From contig NC_088308.1 of the NCBI RefSeq assembly GCF_910592395.1, forward strand, positions 20,291,501 through 20,351,500: a DNA stretch of 60,000 nt, written 5' to 3'. Source of the DNA: Lineus longissimus. Taxonomy: Eukaryota > Nemertea > Pilidiophora > Heteronemertea > Lineidae. Every line of letters begins with the position of its first letter. Positions within the stretch are counted from its first letter, which is position 1. This document shows positions 8,841-21,788 of this stretch, in pieces. A program made the translations under genes and the position numbers. The notes below the pieces were generated by a model. It searched no databases, was not told the DNA's origin, and saw only the letters and a list, made by a program, of their open reading frames with translations.

Positions 8841-11541
8841 ATCTTTCTCATTGCTAAAAAATGCTGTTAACTAGACAACGTGACAAACTTTGCCACCAAG
8901 GTGCTAAATCTACCTTTGATGATGCCAAGGTGAAATAAAGCAGAAACCTTGTTAATTGCTGAAGGTCCACCAAAGGTGGCACAAAAAACCCACCTAATTC
9001 GATATGATTAAACACACTTTCCAAGTCCACTATTACTATGGAACTGCACTAAATATAGAACAGAGTTCTGGGAAAATAGCGATATCAAAAATAAATAGTT
9101 TCTGTGTCCAATAAAATATGTGACAGATTTTGGAGCCATCTTCAATCATATTGAAATTAGGTGAAAGTGACAAAAACGTTTATTGTTTTGTTTCTTGGAA
9201 TAAAAAGAGAAAGAAGAGGACCAGCACACATTTCATTTTCACTCTCTTCTAGTCTCCTAAATCTCCAGAGACAAAAAATGCCACACGGGAGATCCAATTT
9301 TTGTTTTTCTCACTGGTCACTGCTCAATCACCCCAGGCACTTGAGTGATCAGAACACCTATGCTGATAGTCGCCATGACCAGAAGACCCAAATCATGTCT
9401 TACCATGGGAAACCATGGGAAACCAGGAGATTCATCTTTTAGACTTTTCACTGGCTCTTTACTTGGAGAGTCACTTAACCTCAGAGATATAACAGTGGTG
9501 TCTTCTTTGACTTTCCCATCAGAATAAGCCAGGAACCTTGCTGTCATCTAAGGAGGACAATTTGGTTGGTTTCTAGTCAGTGGGTACATCATGGATATCA
9601 ATAGCAGGACAAACATGATGCTCACACACCTCATTAGGTGGGGTAATCAGTGTAACTAACTGGGGGAAATGTGACCCACAAGCATGACCAAATGCTCAAC
9701 TTTTAATAGCATCTACTATAGACAGTTCATTTCATGAGCAAAATGTTATTGTTCACCAGCTACTACTTCCAAGTCTGAAGTATCAGAAAATACCACTATT
9801 TAGGGGAGGAGGGTGTCTTTTCACTGCATTCTACTGCACTGAACTGGGGCCTACATATAATATCTGGCCTAAGAAAATCCAAGTGTCGTGTGGGTATGCC
9901 AATATGCCTGGGGCTAAATTTGTGATAAAAGTTTCCAAGTGAGTGCCTCCAGAAAGTGCATGACAACAGTGGCCTGAAAGAGAGATGGAAATATAAAACC
10001 AAGAACTGAAGTCAACCAGTAAAAGTAAACCATGTGAATACATATTCCCTCAAGATGAGGCCAAGGAAAATGACACATAAGTTGAGCGTAAAGGCACTGT
10101 CACGGACTTACCATGTGCCATAGAAATAGGTACAACCATCAGCCTAAAAGTGAATGCCATTTTGGAGTAATTTTCAGTAAAGTTAAGGAGGCTCTTGACA
10201 TTTTGCTCAGTTAGTACTCTTAAGGCCTGGCGATGGGAGGGACTCAGCAAAATGATTGTTCTGGCCTTGCGATATTTCTATTTGGGGAGATTTTTCAACA
10301 TGATATATGATCGTCTGCACCAACAACATGTCTGTAAAGGTCTCCTGACTTCAAACAAAAGTGCCCCTTCACTTCACATGATGAGTACAAGCCAAAGAAA
10401 ACGGTTGTAGATCACAACCAAGTTGGTCTGACATTTACAGAGATAAAATTGATTGGTTTGTCAATAGCAAATAGATATATTGTGGAGAAGATCGATAAAT
10501 TGATCGATAAATTTTGTCCAAAATCAGTGGAATCCACCCATCAAATTGGCTTAGTAGATCACTTTTCCTTCTATATTTTTCTGAAACTTGGGGTGATGTT
10601 GATGACAGCAGGCCTATAAATGCTTCTTTAAAGAAAGAACAAATTGAATTTAAACTACTAAAGTACATGTAAATTTGGACTCAGTGAAGTTTATGCGGTT
10701 CCCTTTTCCTGATGTAGTAAAAGTTCAGCGCTGAGTGGTGCATTTGATGACAGAGCGAGTAGATTTTCTCTGAATGGAAAAACATCAGCAGTATTTGTAA
10801 GCCTGCACCTTTCTAAACCATAAACTCACTAAGTGGCACTCAATGAGTCAAGACATAAATTCATAATGAAGTAGTAGCCTTAAAGCCTTTGGTAAAAGTA
10901 CCCTGAATTCCATGGAGTCTTGCCGCATATAAACAGCTTCCATTTCTTATCAGAGTTAGCTGCAGCGAGCCTATCAAAGTGTCTCCACGGACATTTACAT
11001 TAGCCGGAAATACTCTTGAGTATACTAAATAGCCCAGTTGGAATTATCATACAGTTATTATATGGCTAGCTGGCAGATCGTGATATGTCAAAAAACAAGT
11101 TAGTCCAGCATAGGTTTTGTACAACTTCATTTCTTTAATAACACTCAATTGATATTGTGTATACCGTATACCAATACCATGCCAGTTGAAATTATAGTAC
11201 AGGGGTGTCTGAGGGCATTGCATTGACTTATGGCCAGGTTACAATTTTATGTGGTCTCTTTTGATTGTTGCCTTTCACATAGATAAGAGATGTCTATCGA
11301 TTAACACAGCAATTCCAGTCTGTTCAGCGTAAGTAGACAGTGCTGCCATCTCTGAGGCTAGCTACACACTAATTGTTCAGCTGATTTATGCTAGATGGCA
11401 GTGGTGTGGACATCTTCAGTACACATCCTGAACCTCATGTTCAAACAATGAATGTATTCCTCCTTTAAATGTAGCCAGGGTATATCAATAGATGCAAAAC
11501 CTTTGGTTTCGATGAATGGATTTGTACAATTTTATAGTATA
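8841..11541. other. non-coding interval
   Basis: No exon was recognised. Minor features are a 12-bp direct repeat (CCATGGGAAA twice, 9402-9425) and an 11-bp direct repeat (GATCGATAAATT-like, 10491-10513). Overlapping open frames around 9160-9550 on both strands carry no recognisable motif. Confidence 0.45.
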
Positions 11542-11811
11542 CAGGCAAAAGTTTCCGTCCACGGATAGCTGATGGCCCATGAATGTTCCATCCATGGAGC
11601 CCATGGATGGATAGTTCATGATTATCGCAAACAACGTTTAACAACTGGTCTCCCATCAACTATACACTGACGGCCCATGGACGTTCCATCCACGGACGCC
11701 CATCCACGGATAGCTGATGGAGATTCTCCATCAGCTATCCGTGGACGGCCCATGGACGGAACGTTTATGATTAATCACCATCAGCTATCCGTGGACGGAG
11801 ACTTTTGCCTG
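11542..11811. mobile_element. foldback element with 34-bp terminal inverted repeats and nested palindromes
   Basis: The ends are CAGGCAAAAGTTTCCGTCCA... at 11542-11575 and its inverted copy at 11778-11811, with 33 of 34 positions matching. AGTAT flanks both ends (11536-11540 and 11812-11816), probably the target duplication; a TA duplication is an alternative. Inside are further copies of GTCCACGGATAGCTGATGG and GGCCCATGGACG in both orientations. One perfect palindrome has two 21-bp arms around a single base (11703-11723 and 11725-11745). There is no coding capacity. Near-identical ends suggest fairly recent insertion. Superfamily not determined. Confidence 0.85.
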
Positions 11812-14800
11812 AGTATGGTAACAGTAGGTTAGAACTCAATCATCCCAGAAATATTCCTGACTATACTAAAGGAGGAATAATAGGGTGTAGACCAAGCTGA
11901 ATGATCTGCGGTTAGTTGCCTCAACAGGAAATATTTGTCGCCCAGGCAAATCGCATCATCTTATTGGCATTTGCATTACACATACTTCAAACCTTTCTCC
12001 AACATGAAAATTAACACCTAAAAGGAGCAGTGGTAAAAGCCATTAAACTGCCAATCTCACTCTTATTTGAAATAAAACTCTATCAATTGTATTTGCCATA
12101 CATCGACGAAATATCAAAGGAGTTGCTGGAAAAAAGAGCCCAAACTCAGCTTTAATTTTTTAAGTCCTAAAATATGTGTTATCAGAAATTTTGAAAGTGC
12201 CCATGGTCCGTTTCTAAACCAGTAGTTTTATCCATTGATCATGCCTCCCAGCACCCTTGACCCAAATTCACTGACCTCAATAGACTTCCGGTGACCTGAG
12301 CCTCTCCTGCATCATTTTATTACAACCAGTTGACACACATTTCTGGAATAAAGAAATAAATGTCCTCATTAAATGGAGTACCATTAAACAGATTAGCAAA
12401 AATCTGGTTTTATAACATATGATTGGGTGTTGCTGAAAAATATGAACTGATGCAGCCAAAATCTGGTTCTGTAACACATTACATGGTGTTGCTGAAAGTA
12501 ACAAGCCGACAGAGACCTAGCTTCTACATCAATCTATCGACACACATCTCTGGAATGAAAAATTACGTCCTCATTAAATGAAGTACTAATAGATACATCA
12601 CAGGGTATGTTAAAAACTATACTCTTTCTTCTTTTTTTGGGGGGGGGGAGCTGATGTCGTGTCAATGTCAATGTCTCACTTCCCTGATGTGCACTTATCA
12701 CAAAGGGGTTGCAAACTTGTATAACATTTTCATCACCATTAAAAAATGGACCGCCCCAAATAAATCTAAACCAATTCAGAAAAAAAATGAAATGCTGTTT
12801 TAAGTTACTCTGCATACCTAAACCCATTATAAAACACATCCATATACCATGCAAAACATGATAATTTCAGCTTTTTATATGACACGGGCATCTAAGAATG
12901 GGTTAATTGTAAGTAGTATCCATGTATAATTCACAGGTTAGAAAAAATAACCACCGCAGCATAGCTGCTTAGTAATCATTCTGATAGCTACAACCATTAT
13001 AATGGAGACGAATAGCAACAATTTGCATATGTAACGAGGGTAATGAAGTTTGGTCTAACCTTGTCAAGAGATGATAGCCAATTCTGATCATGTGCTTTGA
13101 TACTGTTTTTACATGGTAGTTGAGGACGGGTTCAGAATATACAGAGTGCACTGAAAAAAGGTAATATTCTTGTTTCTTCTCATCAAAACTTAAAGGCAAA
13201 GTACTCCTGCTTTTTCTGTATGTAGTGATCCACTCAAAAGATAATCTAGGCCTGGTGAATTAAAACCAGATTTCAATGCCTATTCATTAATATCAATTCA
13301 TTGTCATGAGCTTTTCAACTTCAAATTCAAGCTTTGCTGACACTGTTCAAACAAGCGCAACAGAGCTTATTCAAATACAAATACGCTGTCAAGGAGAGCT
13401 TCTATAGCAGACACATCAGGGGGTAACCCATCTTCTGTAAAACAAGGACAAATTTCCAGACTGCATATTTTTCATGCATTTTAATGAGTTACATCTGAAG
13501 ACCCTTTTTACAACATTATCAGAAGCAAAAACCTGTGTTCCTATTGTCCTTATTGAGGAGCCATTAGGTCTAGGTTTGTGACTGATGCAGGTGCCTTGTA
13601 AAATCAATACCAGACAATTCTGATGTCCTCGACTTTACATTTACACAGGCCTGGGCCTATGAGAGCCATCATCTGTACATGTTCAATCCACACATATCGA
13701 TAAAACGATCAGTGCCAAATGTATGCCACTGAATAAGTGTAATCTGATAGGCATATTTCAACATCTGGTAGAAATTGTCCAAACGATCGTAATTTGACCA
13801 GGTTTACCAGATAGACCCATAAAGCACCTATCACACACCATGATTTTCTCTGAACTCATGCAATCAGTATTCTTATTTGCCAATGAGCCTGTAATAGCTA
13901 ACAGCAATTGCCCCCCCCCCCCCCCCCCAGCCCTACTAAGTAAGGCTACAGAGTTTCTTCATGATAGCCAATGAAGGCAGAAGAGGTGTATTGATCCCTC
14001 CTGACCAAAAAGCTAGGCCTGATACATACAGCAAAAAGAAATGCATGCATGCAGGACTTGACACTGCTACAGATTCAATTTGGCCGACCCCAAACAAGGC
14101 CTACCCCAAACAACAAGACATCCAATCAATTAAGCCACCGAAAGCCTAAAAGCATGCAAATATTCAATCGAAACAAATCAACGCAATCTAAAAACAACTT
14201 ACTCTAACCCCATCGCTGAATGAACCCTTTTCACATATGGAAAGGACATAATTAGGCTCAATATCATGGACACAGCTGATTGCGAGAAATGTAAAGCACA
14301 TGCTGGCGTTACGCCTCCAATAGAACAGCCGTCCACCACACACATGGATATGTACCACTATCGCTGGAGGAGTATCGATCCTGAACAATATCCGGTCGGG
14401 GTAAAGCAAGTGTGAATACATTGAGGCGGGATTCGATTTTGATGTCAGTCATGTCAAAGACTGCGGCAAAACATGAAGTCAATGGAACCAAAAGTAATCA
14501 GCCGGTAAAAAACCCTTGATATGGAGAGACACTCATAACAATTGTTAGAGAAGTTTCTCTTTTATTATTTAAGAGCTGTTATGCTGAATTATGCTTAATA
14601 CACCGTTACATTTATTTTACTACGATACTCTTTTGAGCTGGAATGTTACATCAACTACCAGCACACCCTTGGAAATGAAATATTAAAGATATGAAAAAAT
14701 ATCACTTCTTCGGTACTTGGTAGAAATTAGCAGGAAAAAGCATTTGAAAACTTTCAAAGATTTTTTGCCACATGCTTTTGCATAGCAATTGTCTAATATC

Positions 14801-15021
14801 ACCACTGGATGCCAAGATGATCTCTGCGTCAAAGGACATGGTATACCTGCTCCAATTGTAAGGCGACTGCATGCCTCAGGGAGAGGGACTGGATACAAAG
14901 ACATGATGATAGAGACCCTATATGTTTTTCTTATCAATCCTGTACCGATCAAAGCTTCATTAATAGGATGACACTTGACTTTTGTTTACAGAATATGGAA
15001 TGGTATAAGAGCCAGTGAACA
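11812..15021. other. non-coding interval with homopolymer runs
   Basis: Contains T7G10 at about 12632-12648 and C18 at 13911-13928. A partial tandem similarity lies at 12335-12600, where phrases such as ACACATTTCTGGAATAAAG and CTCATTAAATGGAGTAC recur about 200 bp apart. An octamer ATGCAAAT lies near 14153. No gene recognised. Confidence 0.45.
13911..13928 (+). repeat. poly-C run, 18 bp
   Basis: Uninterrupted cytosines directly after CAATTG. Long C/G homopolymers are prone to length error in sequencing. Confidence 0.95.
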
Positions 15022-15023
15022 TA

Positions 15024-15183
15024 CAGTAGAACCTCTCTTAGCGGACACCTCTCTATTAAGGACATTAGTTTTGGTCCCAAATTGGTTGTTTCCATTCAAT
15101 TTGACCTCTCCAATCAGGACACCTCTCTATTAAGGACAGCACTTGTCAGTCCCAAGGGTGTCCTTAATAGAGAGGTTCTACTG
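15024..15183. mobile_element. pogo/Tigger-like MITE, copy 1
   Basis: A 160-bp element flanked by TA on both sides (15022-15023 and 15184-15185). Its ends are CAGTAGAACCTCTCTTA on the left and, inverted, CAGTAGAACCTCTCTATTA on the right. The phrase GGACACCTCTCTATTAAGGA occurs internally twice in similar form. A TA target duplication with a CAGT... terminus fits the pogo/Tigger branch of Tc1-mariner. There is no transposase. A diverged second copy is at 49613-49753. Confidence 0.8.
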
Positions 15184-15185
15184 TA

Positions 15186-18100
15186 CTTATTTCACATGAA
15201 GCTCCAGACCACTGCTTGCTCTCATTTGCTCTGACAGCATAGAGCAAAATCAATTAGATCATAAAATCTTACTTTTGGTCAATAGCTAAACCTGAATGAA
15301 ATGGCCGCACATCAAGAGGAAGGAAGTTAAAGTAGACCACATCAAATCAAGAATGTCAATGAGATGATCTTGTCTGTACCTTTTATTAGGCCGCTTGCCA
15401 AAGTTCATAGAACATAAATGTAAGTTGTGATCAGAGCGTAAATACTTGTGACATGACCTCTACTGTTATTTCCAACCTTTTTAATAAAGAATTTTTTTCT
15501 AACAGTGCATGGCTGATGATAAGAGAGGCCCGCTGGCCAATTGCTGAAGATTCTTTGCTGAAGATTCTTTCATCATTATAGCTTTCTTGTTGGACAAAGT
15601 AAGTCAGTCAGTGGTTGTTACACAAAAATGATAGTACCACATGCAAGAAGGTGTGAACGCCTTCAAAGCTATGAAGACAGCATAGAGCACACCCAGTGCT
15701 TTCATGCTTATCATCCATAATGCAATTGCAAGCCACTGTGGGCAATCACTCATCAAGGAAATAGCCCTTTGGTTTACCACGGAATCGAAGAGGACACCCA
15801 ATCTGACCACAAAACAATAAAGGAATTTGCAGAAATATCACCAAACACTCACCACACTTTCCGCTCTTGGACCTGCCCTTCCTATTTCACACACAATTAT
15901 CTAAGTGGCAGGAAGTTCTCAGTCAAATGGAAGCTTGTCAATGGCGAACCTCTCAATCAAGGTCACTAGGGCAGAGAGGGGTGGTATGGGCATTTTTTAT
16001 ACAGGTAGCTACAAATGGCACCTTCTGTGGCCAGTGAGACCTGTTGGCACTCTTGACAACTACTTGAAGTTGTCAAGCTTGTGGTCATCAAGTGAAATGA
16101 TATAGAAGAACTATTGCAGAGTGGACTACAAAGTCCGTTAATTAAAAGGATGCCTATCACATTCCAACAATGTCAGATGTGGATAGAGGGTTAAAACCAT
16201 GTTTGGATTGTTTTTCAGGTATGTAACACTTTGGTATCCACAGCAACTCTCCTACAGAAGCACCATCTCTCCTTCAAGTACAGCTTGCACAATAGTTGAA
16301 ATCGACATAGAAAGATGGCAGCATTATATCTGATTCCAAAGAAAAATACAAGCTGATTGATAAGAAAATAATTGAAATAAATGCAAACGGACAGATTTCA
16401 GCAAATAGTTTCACATCAAAAGTTACTCTGACTAGAATATCAGATACTCGAGATTTTTAAATGAACGACTGGTCATCATCTCAAATGCCAAAGTATCACA
16501 AGATACAAGGGTGACCTTGGCACTGGCCACAGGTCAATTTGTAGCATGCCAGGTTTTCATTGACCAGAAAGTCTGTAATGTATCGCTCAAAGAACAGGTC
16601 AAATTTTCATTTCGTCCCAAGGCTCAACACGACACTGGGGCACTCAAAGCTCTGACTTTCTCTCAATAGTTGACCGTGTCAATAGAAACACGCTGGAAAA
16701 TCATATTGTGGTTTCATGACTAGTGTACAATGGTTCAAAAGGAGTGATAGATTACTATATTATAATGTTATTCAGTGGAGCAAATAAAGTTTGAGAGGGA
16801 TCCACATTTTGCCATATTTACTCTTGGGGAATAAATGAGATATTTTATGAAGACCAAAATAACAATACTAAACAATGCTTACTTTTATTGTAAGGGCAAA
16901 TAATTTTCAAAAGTGTTGCCATCTATAATATTTGGATCAAACTAATGTTTCTCACGAGTGTGTTTGGCATGTTTAGCGAGGCTGTAGTGAAAAAAACTTT
17001 TTTCTAAGATTATGGGACTGGTTATGGTTTGGTTAATTTTGCACAGGTTTGCTCATTCATCAACAATGCATTAATGGGATACAACCCTGAACGAAAAAAA
17101 AAGCCTGATCTCAGAACTTATTGATCACCCCCATTCCCTCATACAACAGATCTCAAAGCTGACCGCAGTCAAGACAGGGCTTGTGCTGTAACCCAATACT
17201 GATTTCATATTGACTAGCTTATTAGAATTCATATTTGCCAGAATGTTTGGACTAAACATGACCTCAAATATGTTGACAGGCAGACATTTGATCAAGCAAC
17301 AGAATTCTTAAGATGCCAGCAATGTCTGGCATAGAATTCCCGTTCTGGACTTTGATAGGATATTGGGGTTAACGAGCCCTGGTTTCTCCTTCCCTTCATG
17401 GGCATGATTGCACTGGGTTTTCGAGAACGCTCCAGTATTCCTCTAAGCAAGTTTGACTGCCAGACAGCTGGACCTGTGTAAGAAAGTGCTTTTGTGAAGA
17501 GAGAAGTGGTTTAACAATTAAAAACATGAGTTCAAGGGCAGCGTCACATTCATTCAGTTCTGGATTGAAAAAACATTTTAGTTCAGCCTCATATTCATCT
17601 TTGAAAACAAAAGTCAGAGGACTGTATTGAGCAGACGATATCCAAATATTTGTGTTTATCATGAAGATTTGGGGTGAAAAGTGGTGTTCTGCCCTCTTCC
17701 CCACAATAACCTGTCCCCAACCACCAATAAAGCTAAATATATAAATTCCATGGAAATGTTTTATGGCATCAAAATTAAGTGTCCTGAAACTTTCAGGTCA
17801 CTAAGAACACATTATTTCATGTACCACTATCAGACAATTTGTATTGTCAAGTATAATATTCAAAATTTATTTTAATTTCCCCAAAATAGTCTATTGTTAT
17901 TTATGTAAAACAAAAAAGTTCATGAGTCACCCTTTAGGTTAGTGCACATTTTCCTGTATCAAAGCTTCAACTTACTATGGTACTGACCTGAGTCAACAAA
18001 CTGAAATGGAGACTGAGGTGACATAGTTCTCAGTTGCTACCAACCAAGCTCCCAGAAGTGGTTCAAACTTGACACTTGCAATTTGACTCAATATCTGTCT

Positions 18101-20050
18101 GACTGAGACTGTTTCTCTTTGTATGAGCATGGAGGAAAACCAATGACAGGAAATACATCTGCACTCCCACTACAGGAAGTCAATCGCTTTTGCTCCAAAT
18201 ACGAACACATTTATTGTCAAGACTTCTACTAAAATTCTGCATATGATTTGGAGAACACATACTGGAAAAGAAGGTTTCAAAGGGTTGTCAGAACAAAGTT
18301 TTGCCAACTCCCTGTTTTTTTGCGACTCCATCTGTTGATTGCCGTGCCTACAGCGTGTTCATTTCGTTCCGGGACCTTGTCAGCTTGCTACATCTAAAGT
18401 AGCCCCATCAAGTTCCATGGAATAATCCAAGTATTGGTGCAGCAATGAGAGACCCCACATCAAATTGCCTCCACAGCAAAAACGCAAGCAACCGAAAAAC
18501 TCAGCCTCCATTCCGGCCATCCTTTGAAAATTAATGCACACTATAAACATGACATGAGGATATTTACTGGCTGCATGTATTCTTTATGATGTATTTTCCA
18601 ATATTATCAACTGTGCACCATTCTCATCAGTGGCAAGGGAATGATCAATCATTGAGGATTCTAAATTGTTTGGCTGGGAACAATCAGAAACTTAAAACCC
18701 GATCGTGGCCAAGCACCAAATCTGTTTGAGCAGTCACCATTATGTGTGTGTATCTGCCTTCCCCCTCTTCCAATTGTTGTATTAGCTATCCCTCAAAATG
18801 ACCATTACATTTCAAATCGAAAGCTAATTTCACTGCTGACTTTTCGGTACAATTATATATGCTGACAACCCAATATCGCTGACTAGACGTGTATAAAACT
18901 GCATATAATCCTGAAATTTGTCTGACCCCTGGCCAACCTTTTTGATCAGCAAACTAGGCACAAAATAACATCACTGACCAGTAATCATTTGATAGCGGTT
19001 CATTTAGCAAGTGCCCTGCTAATTGCACACTTGATGTCTATAATTATGATTGGCTACAAAATTAATATAATTATCAAATAATGACTTCACTGGTGTCCAT
19101 GTTTCTCAGTTGCATTACCATATCTCTCGTGGCCCAACAAAGCATTTCCTAGGTTTTTTCTCTGAACACGCAAAACTATTGACAATTGTTCTGTTTCTTC
19201 TCTGCAGTCCAAGTTCGAGTTCTTGACATTGCAGGGATTTCTCACTAAAGAAAACAGATAGCAGCTTGCACTGCGGATAACGGATAGCAGCTTGCTCCCC
19301 TCATCTGATGGTAAAATGACGGTAAAATTACTATTGACCAGTACTGTACCTTCGTCGTTTAGGAGGTGGTAAAAGTCACCAATGGCGTTTTCAATTTATC
19401 AAAATATCAGGGATACAAATAAGCCCTGATGAGAGACGCAAAGATTTCTGCAATTGCCCCTTATACAGCATTTTAAGGTAGCAATTACCTGAATACCAGG
19501 GTGATATATGTCCAAGTGGATGCAGACTGAATTATATACATACATGAATAAAACATGCCATGGCACAGGATAGGCCACCAAAGCAATTAGCATTACAGAT
19601 GCAAAGAATCATTATTTTAGCTGTCAAACACGCCAGATAGGCAATCATATTGATGACAACCACACAACAGTGGTGGTACCTGGTGGCTGCAAATACCCAC
19701 TACCTCATGCCCCGATTTGCGGAGTCTTTTGTACACTTTCAATTCCAGTCAACAATCATTCAGTGGTGAAACTGACTTCACAGATTTAACACATTATTTG
19801 GTACGGGTGCAAAGCAGTTGACCCTGCATCAAGTATACTCCAACAAATCACTATTCATTGCTTTAAAAAGAAGTAAGACAATTACAGACTACTGAATCAG
19901 AAAGTGTGTAAAAAAAGTTGATCAAAGAAAATTGAGGTTACGGATCTCAGATGGTGATTTGGCATCATGGGGACGTAAAATGCGCAGTCTGTGGATGATG
20001 CTATTGGCAAAAGATGATATTTGTTGGCTAATGGCAAAACATTGAATGAT
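15186..20050. other. non-coding interval
   Basis: No gene recognised. A 16-bp direct repeat (TTGCTGAAGATTCTT twice) lies at about 15540-15572. A TCAAGGTCA nuclear-receptor-type site lies at 15957-15965. A minus-strand open frame of about 100 codons at 17396-17704 has no recognised motif. Confidence 0.45.
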
Positions 20051-20101
20051 ATCAAGAATTTATAAAGACTAGCTCTTAAGAGGTCTTTATCAATTCTTGA
20101 T
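20051..20101. repeat. 51-bp inverted repeat hairpin
   Basis: Arms ATCAAGAATTTATAAAGAC (20051-20069) and its complement (20083-20101) match at 18 of 19 positions. The 13-nt loop itself contains the palindrome CTCTTAAGAG. It could be a MITE remnant or a transcribed hairpin. Confidence 0.75.
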
Positions 20102-21723
20102 GATATGGGGCAATAATCACCTAGGATAGGATGTTTCCTTCGAAAGGGTGCTCAGGAGGTAGGAGGAGTAGCATCTAGAGTACGGCAAACCGGGTAATGT
20201 TCGCAAAGCCGAAGTTTGCCAATCTGTACATTTTTAATTTCGCGTTGACAAATTCTTCATTTGTTACCAAAATCTAATGGTTAGTGCATTAGCGCTGTAA
20301 TTTTAGCGAGATTTATGTACGGGTTTGCCTCCCAAATGGTTGGGTCCACGAACAATAATGAGTTTTGAGTACGGAATGGAAATGGAGTCCGAGCCCTCCC
20401 CCTCACCAACGAAAAGGTCACCTTTTCAGGCCATTTGCTAGGTTAATAGGCCTAAGTTAGTTACCACGTGATAAGTTTATATAACTTCAAATGAGAACAG
20501 GACACGCACATACTTGGAGAATATATTGGAAGCTTACTCCAAATGCACTCTTAACTCACTGCCATTGCTGACACTGTTCATTTTTAACACTTATCAAATG
20601 AATCGCCAAAAAAACATCAGAAAATAAAACGCATTTATGCTTGCTAAACAGGAAATTAGGAAAGGTCCTCCTTACAACATGGAAATTTACCTAGTATCAA
20701 TTATTGCAGCATGCAGTGGAAAGAAAACTCCAAGGTTAAACTCACCGTTTTCATCACCGATGCTGTGCCAACATGTTCTCATTCAACTCCATAGCCGAAA
20801 CATTATTCTTTACAATTTCACTCAGCCGTATAACATGACATCTGTAATGAAAGAAAGGGGCAACAACAATGAGCTACTATGGCGGCAGTTGTAGTCTTCA
20901 AACGGGAGCATCGCCAGCCAAGCTACTGCAGTTTCTCGGTCCCTTCACTGCCCCTCCCCTTGTGCTAGATTCTCGAGGTGATCTAGCACAGAATGCACCA
21001 ACCAGCACATGATCACTTTGACCCCGTTCTCTCACTGTAGTTTAGTCCAAACATTCTCGACACTGGCAAGGCAATTGGCCTACTTTTCCTCTAATAACTT
21101 GAATTTAGAATTCTGTTGGCCTGCACATTTCATATTTCCATGTGAGCAAGGCCAGAGGTGAAAGGGAAGTAATACATTATGTTATTTATAATAAGATGAA
21201 ACTAGAGCAAATGAAATAAGTTCAGAAGATTCTCATTAACCCCTTTTCTACTCAGACGCCTCCTTCCACTAAAGTACTATTGTCCATGTGTCCTGCTCTT
21301 GCGGGGAGGGGGTCTTTTTTGGAACACCAGGGTTGCCTTCCAAAACAGCTATCGGGATTGTGACAGAAGAAAAAACCATTGGGAAAGTCGGTACAGACTA
21401 GCAAGATTCGGGATTATGCCAAAATGGTACAAGGGAACCAGACAAGACATTTTAACTTGACATCAAGACAGATAACTCCTCCTCTTAAGCTATGCGGTAT
21501 TGAATATAATCATTTAGGTCACAGACTTTAATTAGAAGACAGATCAATGTCTGATCCCATGGCTAGTAGGGTGGCCTTAACTTGCAGGACTGATGATAAA
21601 TGGCAAAGACTTATCTCCAGACTACTAAACATTGAAACATGATTTAAGTCAAAGGTTATCAGGATACTATTTGGGGTTGTTGATCAACATTCCACAATCA
21701 TCTTGAACATGTTGAAGTGTCAA
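20102..21723. other. non-coding interval
   Basis: A few open frames were seen but no family motif. An E-box CACGTG lies near 20465. Nothing else was recognised. Confidence 0.4.
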
Positions 21724-21788
21724 GGGTTAAAATCACTCCTTTTGATGTTCTCATTGAAATGAGAATATCAATTCACGAATGTTAACCC
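21724..21788. repeat. 65-bp imperfect palindrome
   Basis: The outer arms are GGGTTAA / TTAACCC and the inner arms TTGATGTTCTCATT / AATGAGAATATCAA, with a mismatched stretch between and only two central bases. It resembles a collapsed transposon foldback. Confidence 0.7.

Noticed and set aside
14041-14055. ATGCATGC-type repeats here and near 34726
   Set aside because: Too short to be more than ordinary simple sequence.
17396-17704. 102-codon minus-strand open frame
   Set aside because: No motif, no homologous neighbour and no splice signals that I trust; frames of this length are expected by chance.
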